This document shows, piece by piece, positions 8,389 through 14,751 of a stretch of DNA of 21,685 nucleotides. The notes beneath the pieces are model-generated. The model had not been told where the DNA came from. It did not search any database and saw only the letters and a program-made list of their open reading frames with translations. Position numbers and translations under genes: made by a program. The stretch comes from Syntrophaceae bacterium UBA6255 (lineage in GTDB: Bacteria > Desulfobacterota > Syntrophia > Syntrophales > Smithellaceae): assembly GCA_002441205.1 (NCBI GenBank), contig DJVN01000182.1, positions 3,311-24,995 of the forward strand, read 5' to 3'. The first letter of the stretch is position 1; every line of letters begins with the position of its first letter.

Positions 8389-9405
8389 CTAAAATTGTTT
8401 AAGAAATCGGATATCATTTTCAAAAAATAACCGGATATCGGAAATACCGTACTTCAACATGGCGATACGTTCCAGACCAAGACCGAAAGCAAACCCGGTA
8501 TATTCTTCCGAATCATAATTTACATGCTGAAAAACAGCGGGGTCCACCATGCCGGAACCCAGTATTTCCAGCCATCCGCTTTGTCCGCAAACCCGGCAAC
8601 CGTTTCCTCCGCACATAACGCAACGAATATCAACTTCCGCCGATGGTTCTGTAAACGGGAAAAAGCTTGGCCGAAAACGTAACACGGTATTTTCTCCGAA
8701 AATCATTTTTAGAAATGCAGTAAGAATTCCTTTGAGATCGCCGAACGTCACTCCCTTGTCCACCATCAGCCCTTCAATTTGGTGAAACATCGGAGTATGG
8801 GATACGTCAGAATCACGTCGATAGACTTTTCCGGGAGACAAAATTCTCAAAGGCGGACGAACCTTCTCCATTATTCTAACCTGCACAGGGGAGGTATGCG
8901 TACGCAGGACGATATTATCTTCGATGTAAAAAGTATCCTGCATATCTCTGGCAGGATGATCCCTGGGAATATTCAGCGCTTCAAAGTTATAATAATCAAG
9001 CTCTATTTCAGGACCTTCCACAATGGAAAATCCGAAAGAAGCGAAAACAGAACATATTTCTCTGCGTATCTGAACCACGGGATGAATCCGTCCGCGTTTA
9101 ATCCAGCTTCCCGGTAACGTAACGTCTGTTTTTTCTTTTAATACAATTTCTTCTTTAATCTTTTCCGATTGTTTTTGAATCGCTTCATCAATTTTGGCAT
9201 TTAGCGAGTTCTTCAACTCATTGCAAAGCTTTCCGAATAAAGGTTTTTCATCACCGGAAAGCCCGGCAATATTTCTTAACAGACCGGTTACAAGCCCTTT
9301 TCTGCCAAGGTATTTTGTTCTGATATTCAAGAATTGATCTTCGGTTGTAGCCGCATTTAATTCGGCAAGGGCATTTTTTTCCAGATCCTGAAGCTCACTC
9401 ATCAT
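8389..9405 (-). CDS. pheS: Phenylalanine-tRNA ligase subunit alpha
   Basis: The 338-residue catalytic alpha chain, a class II synthetase subunit that forms phenylalanyl-adenylate. An N-terminal coiled-coil tRNA-binding arm covers about residues 1-90. RTHTSPVQ lies at 158-165. The motif 2 region VYRRDSDVSHTPMFHQIEG lies at 184-202. Motif 3, GFAFGLGLERIAML, lies at 294-307. A four-cysteine cluster (C252, C255, C260, C263) precedes GWLEILGSGMV; such a cluster occurs in many bacterial PheS proteins and may bind metal. Two adjacent ATGs begin the frame (MM); the second is equally possible. It starts 5 nt after the rplT stop and lies 15 nt before pheT, so the three are translationally close. Confidence 0.97.
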   Translation of the reverse strand: MMSELQDLEKNALAELNAATTEDQFLNIRTKYLGRKGLVTGLLRNIAGLSGDEKPLFGKLCNELKNSLNAKIDEAIQKQSEKIKEEIVLKEKTDVTLPGSWIKRGRIHPVVQIRREICSVFASFGFSIVEGPEIELDYYNFEALNIPRDHPARDMQDTFYIEDNIVLRTHTSPVQVRIMEKVRPPLRILSPGKVYRRDSDVSHTPMFHQIEGLMVDKGVTFGDLKGILTAFLKMIFGENTVLRFRPSFFPFTEPSAEVDIRCVMCGGNGCRVCGQSGWLEILGSGMVDPAVFQHVNYDSEEYTGFAFGLGLERIAMLKYGISDIRLFFENDIRFLKQF

Positions 9406-9410
9406 ACCGA

Positions 9411-9761
9411 TTACTTGCCTTTAGCCAATGCCACAACGTGAGCGAATCCCTGTGGATCGTTTACGGCCAGCTCCGCAAGTATCTTACGGTCTAACTCGAC
9501 GCCGGATTTCTTCATTCCGTCTATCAAGCGACTGTATGTTATATTGTTAACGCTGGCAGCGGCACTAATACGCGCTATCCACAATTGTCGAAATTCTCTT
9601 TTCCTCGCCCGACGATCTCGATAAGCATATTTCATTGCCTTGTTAACCGCTTCCGTTGCGGTTCTCAGCAAGCGACCGCGGGCGCCAAAGAAACCTTTGG
9701 CAAGCTTTAATACCTTTCTTCTTCTTTTACGAGCATTAACGCTCCTTTTGATTCTGGACAT
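9411..9761 (-). CDS. rplT: 50S ribosomal protein L20
   Basis: A 116-residue basic protein that binds 23S rRNA early in 50S assembly. It has the complete family pattern: RIKRSVNARKRRRKVLKLAK, then AYRDRRARKREFRQLWI and ISAAASVNNITYSRLIDGMK. AGGAG lies 9 nt upstream of the ATG. It is in the canonical infC-rpmI-rplT order, but the spacer to rpmI is 172 nt and contains repeat copy B. The other junctions in this operon are 5-42 nt, except for the 95-nt ihfA-merR spacer at its end. In several bacteria L20 represses this operon by binding its mRNA; whether the long spacer takes part in this here is not known. Confidence 0.98.
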   Translation of the reverse strand: MSRIKRSVNARKRRRKVLKLAKGFFGARGRLLRTATEAVNKAMKYAYRDRRARKREFRQLWIARISAAASVNNITYSRLIDGMKKSGVELDRKILAELAVNDPQGFAHVVALAKGK

Positions 9762-9808
9762 TTTTTATTTCTCCTGATTTGCAACAATTCTTATTTATTG
9801 TGACACAA

Positions 9809-9838
9809 AAATTTCAATACGCGTCGTTTTTGAAATTT
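9809..9838. repeat. Inverted repeat in the rpmI-rplT spacer
   Basis: AAATTTCA at 9809-9816 pairs with TGAAATTT at 9831-9838 around a 14-nt loop. A second dyad, TTGTTCG-T-CGAACAA, follows at 9837-9851, and CCCTCC-ATAAGC-GGAGGG at 9853-9870. The spacer can therefore fold into a series of hairpins on either strand. No gene is supported here. Confidence 0.5.
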
Positions 9839-9861
9839 GTTCGTCGAACAATCCCTCCATA

Positions 9862-9924
9862 AGCGGAGGGTATCACACATTGCCCCTTGGGGCGGAATGA
9901 TGGTCCGGGGTTCATACCCGTGAT
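9862..9924 (+). repeat. Dispersed structured repeat, copy B (rpmI-rplT spacer)
   Basis: On the plus strand this copy reads AGCGGAGGGTAT, then 36 variable bases, then GTTCATACCCGTGAT, matching copy A at 3548-3598 on the opposite strand. The variable part contains a GCCCCTTGGGGC palindrome. It is antisense to the ribosomal protein operon. Copy A, in contrast, is in the sense orientation of guaB. Confidence 0.65.
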
Positions 9925-9933
9925 TCCGGTTTT

Positions 9934-10131
9934 TTATAAATAAGGAATAAGTTTTTTAATTTCTTTATAGTTTGCGGAATCAACCAGCGTTGATTGCCTT
10001 AAAGTCCTTTTTCTCTTTGTCGTTTTTTTGGTCAGGATATGGCTGGCGAACGCTTTGCTGCGCTTGATTTTACCCCTGGCTGTCAGCGAAAACCGCTTTG
10101 CCGCTCCCCGATGCGTTTTTAATTTTGGCAT
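9934..10131 (-). CDS. rpmI: 50S ribosomal protein L35
   Basis: A 65-residue, very basic 50S subunit protein. It matches the family end to end: PKLKTHRGAAKRFSLTARGK, then FASHILTKKTTKRKRTLRQ and KEIKKLIPYL. It starts 18 nt after the infC stop, with AAAGG about 8 nt before the ATG. It is translated as part of the infC-rpmI-rplT unit. Confidence 0.98.
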   Translation of the reverse strand: MPKLKTHRGAAKRFSLTARGKIKRSKAFASHILTKKTTKRKRTLRQSTLVDSANYKEIKKLIPYL

Positions 10132-10149
10132 GTGTTTACCTTTCTTTTC

Positions 10150-10662
10150 TTATTGTTTTTTGGGTGAAAAAATCATCACCATGTTTCGACCTTCAAGGCG
10201 TGGCTGCTGATCAATAATGCATTCATGGACCAACTCGTCCCTTATTTTTTCCATTAATTTTCTGCCGATGTCTGTAAAAGCTATTTCTCTCCCTCTGAAC
10301 ATCATCGATACTTTTACCTTGTCATGATTGCTTAGAAACTTTCTAATGTGTTTCATCTTAACCTGCACATCATGTTCTTCGGTTTTGGGTTTTAACTTAA
10401 TTTCCTTGACCTGGATGATCGTCTGGCTCTTTTTCGCGTCATGCAATTTTTTGTTTTGCTTGTATCGATATTTGCCGTAATCCATTATTTTACAAACGGG
10501 CACATCAGAAGACGACGAAACTTCCACCAAATCCAAACCGGTTTCATCCGCCTTGGCTAAAGCTTCCTCCAATGTTATGACACCAAGCTGTTTTCCTTCT
10601 TCACTGATGACACGAACGGTGGCAGATTTTATTTCTCTGTTGATCTTTAAATCCTTAACTAT
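10150..10662 (-). CDS. infC: Translation initiation factor IF-3, with an AUA start codon
   Basis: IF-3 binds the 30S subunit, prevents premature 50S joining and proofreads the start codon. The frame must start upstream of the first conventional start (TTG at 10572), which would remove much of the N-terminal domain. Codons from ATA (10662-10660) give VKDLKINREIKSATVRVIS, then EEGKQLGVITLEEAL, the normal IF-3 opening. An in-frame TGA lies two codons upstream, and no in-frame ATG, GTG or TTG exists before 10572. A perfect AGGAGGTGA (10674-10666) ends with GGAGG 6 nt before the ATA. This gives 170 residues, a normal length. E. coli infC uses AUU, which IF-3 itself discriminates against for autoregulation; AUA here would serve the same purpose. 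The C-terminal domain (HIRKFLSNHDKVKVSMMFRG) is complete. Confidence 0.93.
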   Translation of the reverse strand: MVKDLKINREIKSATVRVISEEGKQLGVITLEEALAKADETGLDLVEVSSSSDVPVCKIMDYGKYRYKQNKKLHDAKKSQTIIQVKEIKLKPKTEEHDVQVKMKHIRKFLSNHDKVKVSMMFRGREIAFTDIGRKLMEKIRDELVHECIIDQQPRLEGRNMVMIFSPKKQ

Positions 10663-10665
10663 ATG

Positions 10666-10674
10666 TCACCTCCT
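10666..10674 (-). promoter_or_regulatory. Perfect Shine-Dalgarno of infC
   Basis: AGGAGGTGA matches all nine bases of the standard anti-Shine-Dalgarno UCACCUCCU. Its GGAGG ends 6 nt before the AUA codon at 10662. Its last three bases form an in-frame TGA stop, so the infC frame cannot extend further upstream. A strong site compensating for a weak start codon is what IF-3 autoregulation would need. Confidence 0.9.
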
Positions 10675-10704
10675 GCAAATAAAATTTCTTTCAAACTATT
10701 CACT

Positions 10705-12618
10705 TTATTGTTTTTTTGCGCATAGATCCTGCAATAACGCAATAAATTTATCAACAGGCATCGATCCCATATTTTGGCCGTCACGCATGCGGGGAGCAAC
10801 CGCCCCGGCTTCCACTTCTTTATCGCCTATGACCAGCATATAGGGAATTTTCTGCATTTGCGACTGGCGAATCTTGTATCCTAATTTTTCGTTTTCAAAA
10901 TATCTTTCCGAGCGAATACCCGCCTCGATTAATTTATGGTGAACCGTTTCGGCATAAGGGATATGTTTGTCCGTCACCGTCAGTAAAATACACTGAACCG
11001 GCGACAACCAGACGGGAAATGCTCCCGCGTAATGTTCAATCAACACGCCCATGAAGCGTTCAATCGCTCCCAAAATCACCCTGTGCAGCATGACCGGACG
11101 ATGCTTCTCCCCATCTGTTCCAATATAACTTAAATCAAATCTTTCAGGAAGCGTGAAATCGCATTGAATGGTCGCGCACTGCCATTTTCTTTTCAATGCA
11201 TCTTTTAATTTAAAATCAATTTTCGGACCGTAAAAAGCTCCATCACCTTCGTTCACGTCATAACTTATGTTGTTATCTTTAAGGGCATTCTCCAGAGCTG
11301 ACGTAGCCAGATTCCAGTCATCATCGGAACCAATCGACTTTTCCGGTCTGGTACTTAATTCAACCTCATATTCAAAACCAAAAATACCCATCGCATAATT
11401 GACAAAATCGGCAATAGCACGGATCTCCGAGTTTAACTGTTCCGGCGTGCAGAGGATGTGCGCGTCATCCTGGGTAAATTGCCTCACTCTCATTAACCCA
11501 TGCAGAACACCGGTTTTTTCATGTCGATGAACGGTGCCCAGTTCAAAATAACGCAGAGGCAAATCCCGATAGCTTCTGATTTTTGATTTGTAGATCAACA
11601 TATGAGAAAGACAGTTCATCGGTTTGATGCCGTAGGTTTGTTCATCCACTTCGGTAAAATACATATTCTCGCGATAATGATCAAAATGACCTGATTTTTT
11701 CCAAAGATCAACTTTAAGAATCTGCGGACCCATCACCATATCATAACCGCGTTTGATGTGTTCTTTCCTTTCCCAATCTTCAATAAGATAGCGCAACATC
11801 ATTCCCCTGGGATGGAATATGATCAGTCCTGCGCCTGCCTCTTCATTAACCTGAAACAGATCAAGTTCCCTTCCCAAACGGCGATGATCTCTTTTTTTCG
11901 CTTCCTCCAGTAAATTCAAGTATTCATGGAGTTCGAGCTCGTTGGCGAATCCGGTGCCGTAAATCCGTTGCAACATTTGATTATTTTCATTGCCGCGCCA
12001 GTACGCTCCCGCAACGCTCAAAAGCTTAAAAGCTTTTATCATCCCCGTTGAGGGTATGTGCGGTCCCCGACATAAATCAATATACCCTCCCTGCTGATAA
12101 ATGCTGACTTGCTTGATCTCTTCGGGCAAATCATTGATCAATTCAACCTTGTAACTTTCACCTCTATCTTCAAATAACTTTATTGCCGCCTCGCGAGTCA
12201 GTTCCTCCCGTATGAATGGATTATCCTCTGCAATAATTTCTTTCATCCTTTTTTCAATTTTCGGAAAGTCCTCCATGGTAAAAGGTTCTTTATACTCAAA
12301 ATCATAGTAAAAGCCGTCTTCAATAGAGGGTCCGATGCTTACTTTGGCGCCGGGAAAAATCTCCTGCACGGCCTGAGCCATAACGTGAGATATACTATGA
12401 CGCAAGATAGACAAACCTTCGCTTGAAGATACGTCTATTAAATCAAGTTTCGAATTATCCTTGATGGGATAACTTAAATCGACAGGCATCTTATTTATTT
12501 TTACCGCAACAAGATAAGATAACGTTTCCTTTTTCCATTCTTTTATTGCATCAAGTGCAGACGTTCCCGCCTTGAACAAAAGTTCCTTGTTATCAGGGAA
12601 AATAATTTTTATATCCAT
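10705..12618 (-). CDS. thrS: Threonine-tRNA ligase
   Basis: A 637-residue class II synthetase that charges tRNA-Thr in the cytosol. A TGS domain covers residues 1-62. The editing domain has its zinc-like triad residues H74 and H78 (HSISH) together with C183 and H187 (CRGPH). Catalytic-domain zinc ligands are C336, H387 and H512. Motif 2 is VHRHEKTGVLHGL at 363-375. The HGTP anticodon-binding domain is C-terminal (FPVWLSPVQCILLTV onward). All key residues of an editing-competent enzyme are present. It leads the operon and lies 42 nt upstream of infC, the standard arrangement. The Shine-Dalgarno is weak. A hairpin at 12647-12675 precedes it. Confidence 0.97.
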   Translation of the reverse strand: MDIKIIFPDNKELLFKAGTSALDAIKEWKKETLSYLVAVKINKMPVDLSYPIKDNSKLDLIDVSSSEGLSILRHSISHVMAQAVQEIFPGAKVSIGPSIEDGFYYDFEYKEPFTMEDFPKIEKRMKEIIAEDNPFIREELTREAAIKLFEDRGESYKVELINDLPEEIKQVSIYQQGGYIDLCRGPHIPSTGMIKAFKLLSVAGAYWRGNENNQMLQRIYGTGFANELELHEYLNLLEEAKKRDHRRLGRELDLFQVNEEAGAGLIIFHPRGMMLRYLIEDWERKEHIKRGYDMVMGPQILKVDLWKKSGHFDHYRENMYFTEVDEQTYGIKPMNCLSHMLIYKSKIRSYRDLPLRYFELGTVHRHEKTGVLHGLMRVRQFTQDDAHILCTPEQLNSEIRAIADFVNYAMGIFGFEYEVELSTRPEKSIGSDDDWNLATSALENALKDNNISYDVNEGDGAFYGPKIDFKLKDALKRKWQCATIQCDFTLPERFDLSYIGTDGEKHRPVMLHRVILGAIERFMGVLIEHYAGAFPVWLSPVQCILLTVTDKHIPYAETVHHKLIEAGIRSERYFENEKLGYKIRQSQMQKIPYMLVIGDKEVEAGAVAPRMRDGQNMGSMPVDKFIALLQDLCAKKQ

Positions 12619-12646
12619 AACTTATATAGTTCTCAATTAATTTTAA

Positions 12647-12675
12647 AAGGGCATCCCTGTATTGCTGATGCCCTT
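12647..12675 (-). terminator. Hairpin between tRNA-Val and thrS
   Basis: AAGGGCATC (12647-12655) and GATGCCCTT (12667-12675) form a 9-bp stem with an 11-nt loop. On the minus strand it is followed by TTAAAATTAATT, so the run after the stem reads CCCTTTTAAAATT. It lies 40 nt downstream of the tRNA and 28 nt upstream of thrS. It could end the tRNA transcript, or act as an attenuator in the thrS leader. Confidence 0.7.
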
Positions 12676-12715
12676 AAAGTGTATATAATTTAAGACATTC
12701 TTCTTTAAATTAAAA

Positions 12716-12790
12716 TGGTAGGCAAGCAGGGATTTGAACCCTGGACATCCACCGCGTCAGGATGGCGCTCTCCCCCTGAGCTACTTGCCT
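12716..12790 (-). tRNA. tRNA-Val (GAC)
   Basis: I folded this by eye into a complete cloverleaf of 75 nt. The acceptor AGGCAAG pairs with CTTGCCT, followed by discriminator A and an encoded CCA (12718-12716). The D-arm is GCTC/GAGC. The anticodon stem is CCATC/GGTGG with loop CTGACGC, giving anticodon GAC at 12758-12756. The T-arm is CAGGG-TTCAAAT-CCCTG. Valine identity bases A35, C36 and A73 are present. Position 37 is G, whereas valine tRNAs usually carry A there. It lies between pgsA and thrS, with a candidate promoter at 12820-12848 and a hairpin after it. Confidence 0.92.
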
Positions 12791-12798
12791 ACAAAATA

Positions 12799-12845
12799 AC
12801 ATCGCAATTTAAAGGTGGCTTACTACCAGTAAATTGCAGCGATGT
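12799..12845 (-). terminator. Stem-loop ending the pgsA unit, overlapping the tRNA promoter
   Basis: ACATCGCAATTTA (12799-12811) pairs with 12830-12845 over 13 bp with a 3-nt bulge and an 18-nt loop. In the minus-strand transcript the stem is followed by TATTTTGT, as in an intrinsic terminator. It starts 25 nt after the pgsA stop and ends 8 nt before the tRNA 5' end. Confidence 0.6.
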
Positions 12846-12848
12846 CAA
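12820..12848 (-). promoter_or_regulatory. Candidate sigma-70 promoter of tRNA-Val
   Basis: A perfect -35 TTGACA lies at 12848-12843. A 17-nt spacer follows, then TAGTAA at 12825-12820, preceded by TGG, which gives an extended -10 (TGn). The -10 hexamer itself matches only three of six bases. A start near 12813 would begin the transcript inside the loop of the 12799-12845 hairpin, so the promoter's own transcript could not form it. Confidence 0.5.
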
Positions 12849-12870
12849 GCTAAATATCTTATATATTAGC

Positions 12871-13425
12871 TTATTTATCTGATGAACGGTTCAGAATGTT
12901 TATCCCTTTAAATATATAAACCAAGCCGGAAAGAATGGTGAATAAAGCAGTCAACCAAGAAAGAAAACTAAGCAGTTGGGAGTAATCGATGGCATCAAAA
13001 GTAAACGATTTTAGAAAAAGGGCTAAAAATAAGGTGCCTATTTGTAATGCCGTCGTTATCTTGCTGATAAAAACCGGTTTTATTTCATAGGGTACTGACA
13101 TCATCGATAGCGTCATTATTCCCATGAGAATGATTAAATCTCTGCTAATGACAATGACCGTCAGCCAACTGGGAATCAAACCAAAAATCGAAAGCGATAT
13201 AAAACCGGTTGATAACAGTATCTTATCGGCCAGAGGATCAAGAAAAGCACCGAGTTGCGTTTGTTTATTGAGTATTCTGGCCAGCATTCCGTCCAACGCA
13301 TCCGTTATCCCGGCAAAAGAAAAGACAATGAGGGCCTGGGCGTATTCACCCTGAATTAAAAATATGACTATGACAGGAACAAGAATAATCCTTAATAAAG
13401 ATAAAAAATTAGGTATGTTCATCAT
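12871..13425 (-). CDS. pgsA: CDP-diacylglycerol-glycerol-3-phosphate 3-phosphatidyltransferase
   Basis: An integral inner-membrane enzyme that makes phosphatidylglycerol phosphate, the precursor of phosphatidylglycerol and cardiolipin. The CDP-alcohol phosphatidyltransferase signature D-x2-DG-x2-AR-x-G-x3-D-x3-D is intact near residues 42-68 (DALDGMLAR, then GAFLDPLADK). The 184 residues contain about five or six hydrophobic segments, as in the family. NIPNFLSLLRI at the N-terminus is typical of PgsA rather than of phosphatidylserine synthases. Two ATGs begin the frame (MM), and no strong ribosome binding site is seen for either. It lies 59 nt after the lipoprotein gene and before tRNA-Val. 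Confidence 0.93.
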   Translation of the reverse strand: MMNIPNFLSLLRIILVPVIVIFLIQGEYAQALIVFSFAGITDALDGMLARILNKQTQLGAFLDPLADKILLSTGFISLSIFGLIPSWLTVIVISRDLIILMGIMTLSMMSVPYEIKPVFISKITTALQIGTLFLALFLKSFTFDAIDYSQLLSFLSWLTALFTILSGLVYIFKGINILNRSSDK

Positions 13426-13484
13426 GGTGTTTTTAAAAGAAGCTTTCTTATTTATATTATTTTACCTTTTCCATTATATCTTAT

Positions 13485-14081
13485 TTAACTGCTCAACATG
13501 GGACCGTCCGGCAGTTTTTTTATAATTTTACTAACAACGTCATTGATCAATAATTCAAAACCGTCACTTAATTTTCTTTTCAGCCTTTTATCAGTAAGGT
13601 CAAAATATCTTCTGGTTGATTCGGATTGGGCGTTCCAGAGAATTGACCCATTATCGGTGCTGCGCAGTTCGCAGATCACAGTTATTTTTACAGGCGAGTA
13701 AAATAATCCGGTTTTATAATTTTCCGTCAATGAGCAATACATTCCGGCATCGGCACCCGTCGCCTCTTTTAACGCCACGGGAGAAATGGCGCCCTTTCCG
13801 TCTGTTTTAGCATCTTCCGGTAAAGATGCAAGTTTGGCGTCCATCTCCTCCAACGATATTTTCGAATATCCTTTAAAATAGATTTCATCAAAAAGCTTTA
13901 AACGCAATAAATTAGCCGCTTTGCTTTCAGGCTCTTGGCTTTCTATGGGAAGCACGGCAACAGATTGAGCGCTAATTTTATCACTGCCGTTTTTGCTCAC
14001 TACAGTTTTTGAGTTGCTGAAACAACCCATAGTCATGAAGATCATTGTGATGAACAAAAGGCTGAATTTCAGAAATTTCAT
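13485..14081 (-). CDS. Putative lipoprotein resembling the GNA1162/DUF799 family
   Basis: A 198-residue predicted lipoprotein. A lysine-bearing start and hydrophobic stretch (FSLLFITMIFM) lead to the lipobox TMGC with the lipidated cysteine at residue 20. After it comes a serine-rich linker. The mature domain has SVAVLPIE, a GYSKISLEEMDAKL helix, ATGADAGMYCSLTENYK and STDNGSILWNAQ. This order resembles the GNA1162-like (DUF799) lipoproteins, whose domain is thought to be related to TolB- or CsgG-like assembly proteins. That assignment is from memory of the pattern. Residue +2 is Phe rather than Asp, which fits export to the outer membrane by Lol rules. The gene lies 59 nt upstream of pgsA and 131 nt downstream of the acidic protein gene. 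Confidence 0.82.
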   Translation of the reverse strand: MKFLKFSLLFITMIFMTMGCFSNSKTVVSKNGSDKISAQSVAVLPIESQEPESKAANLLRLKLFDEIYFKGYSKISLEEMDAKLASLPEDAKTDGKGAISPVALKEATGADAGMYCSLTENYKTGLFYSPVKITVICELRSTDNGSILWNAQSESTRRYFDLTDKRLKRKLSDGFELLINDVVSKIIKKLPDGPMLSS

Positions 14082-14212
14082 GATTTTTTCTCACTATATA
14101 TTTTGAGTCATTTTTAAAAAACGTGACCGGATCCCATTTTGTTCCCTGAAGAAATAAATTTTTAAAGATTAATTTATAATGCAAGAAGTTTATCAGTCAA
14201 ACAATCAATTAA

Positions 14213-14539
14213 TTATGATTCAGCAGTATTATTTTTCTTTAATTTTTCAATTTCTTCTTTAATGATTCTCTCCGCTATTTCAGGAAACATTTTACGCGTT
14301 ATACTTTCAACGATTTTTTCAACCCTTTGCAAAATATCTTCGTATCTTTTGTTGTCTGCTTGATGCTCATGAATGATATCAACCAAATTGTACACTTCTT
14401 CATCAAGGTGAGAATCATTTTCGTAACCTCTTCCGTCAACAACAATGACTTCCTGGTGGCTGCCATTATTCTCTTCTTCTAATTCATCCGTTAAATTATG
14501 TACTTTTCTATTTTCATGATCTATGGAATCCGCATTCAC
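14213..14539 (-). CDS. Small acidic hypothetical protein with a C-terminal helical segment
   Basis: A 108-residue protein I cannot assign to a named family. The N-terminal 60 residues are polar and acidic (Asp, Glu, Asn, His) and likely disordered. The last 45 residues look helical and amphipathic: ILQRVEKIVESITRKMFPEI, then AERIIKEEIEKLK. That ending resembles C-terminal helices I recall in several deltaproteobacterial regulators and, more loosely, in PopZ-like polar scaffolds. The likeness is weak evidence and gives no function. The start is GTG at 14539, with GGAG 8 nt upstream. It is divergent from the UDP-glucuronate decarboxylase gene, which starts 212 nt away. Confidence 0.72.
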   Translation of the reverse strand: MNADSIDHENRKVHNLTDELEEENNGSHQEVIVVDGRGYENDSHLDEEVYNLVDIIHEHQADNKRYEDILQRVEKIVESITRKMFPEIAERIIKEEIEKLKKNNTAES

Positions 14540-14579
14540 ATGAATTTCTCCATTGTTTTTTACCAGATAAAACGCATAT

Positions 14580-14601
14580 ATTTAAAAAATATTTTTTAAA
14601 T
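14580..14601. repeat. 22-nt perfect A/T palindrome
   Basis: ATTTAAAAAA-TATTTTTTAAAT at 14580-14601 is a perfect dyad of A and T only, 41 nt upstream of the GTG at 14539 in the divergent promoter region. It may be a bending or regulator-binding site, or chance in a very AT-rich stretch. Confidence 0.35.
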
Positions 14602-14684
14602 TATTATCACAGAGCATAAAACACTTCAAGATATATATCATATTTTTTCGATATCAAAATTATTCGTCCAATCTATTTTTGTGA

Positions 14685-14714
14685 TTGACATCCTGGCGTT
14701 ATTTCATGTTTAAT
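14685..14714 (+). promoter_or_regulatory. Candidate sigma-70 promoter of the nucleotide-sugar genes
   Basis: A perfect -35 TTGACA (14685-14690) and a -10 TTTAAT (14709-14714, five of six bases) are 18 nt apart. This would start transcription about 30 nt before the ATG at 14752. The neighbouring TAATAC at 14711 gives a 20-nt spacer, so the TTTAAT reading is better. Confidence 0.6.
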
Positions 14715-14751
14715 ACAAAAAATTAGAAGATCATTCTTAACATAAGCGCCT

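Noticed and set aside
10653..10667. Five-codon reading frame GTG ACA TAT AGT TAA overlapping the infC start
   Set aside because: It follows from the Shine-Dalgarno sequence itself and is too close to it to be translated efficiently.
12619..12715. T-box leader for thrS
   Set aside because: No T-box sequence or specifier loop is recognisable in this short region; only one simple hairpin is present.
12716..12870. Integration site or mobile element at the tRNA gene
   Set aside because: No repeat of the tRNA 3' end, integrase or phage gene occurs in the window.
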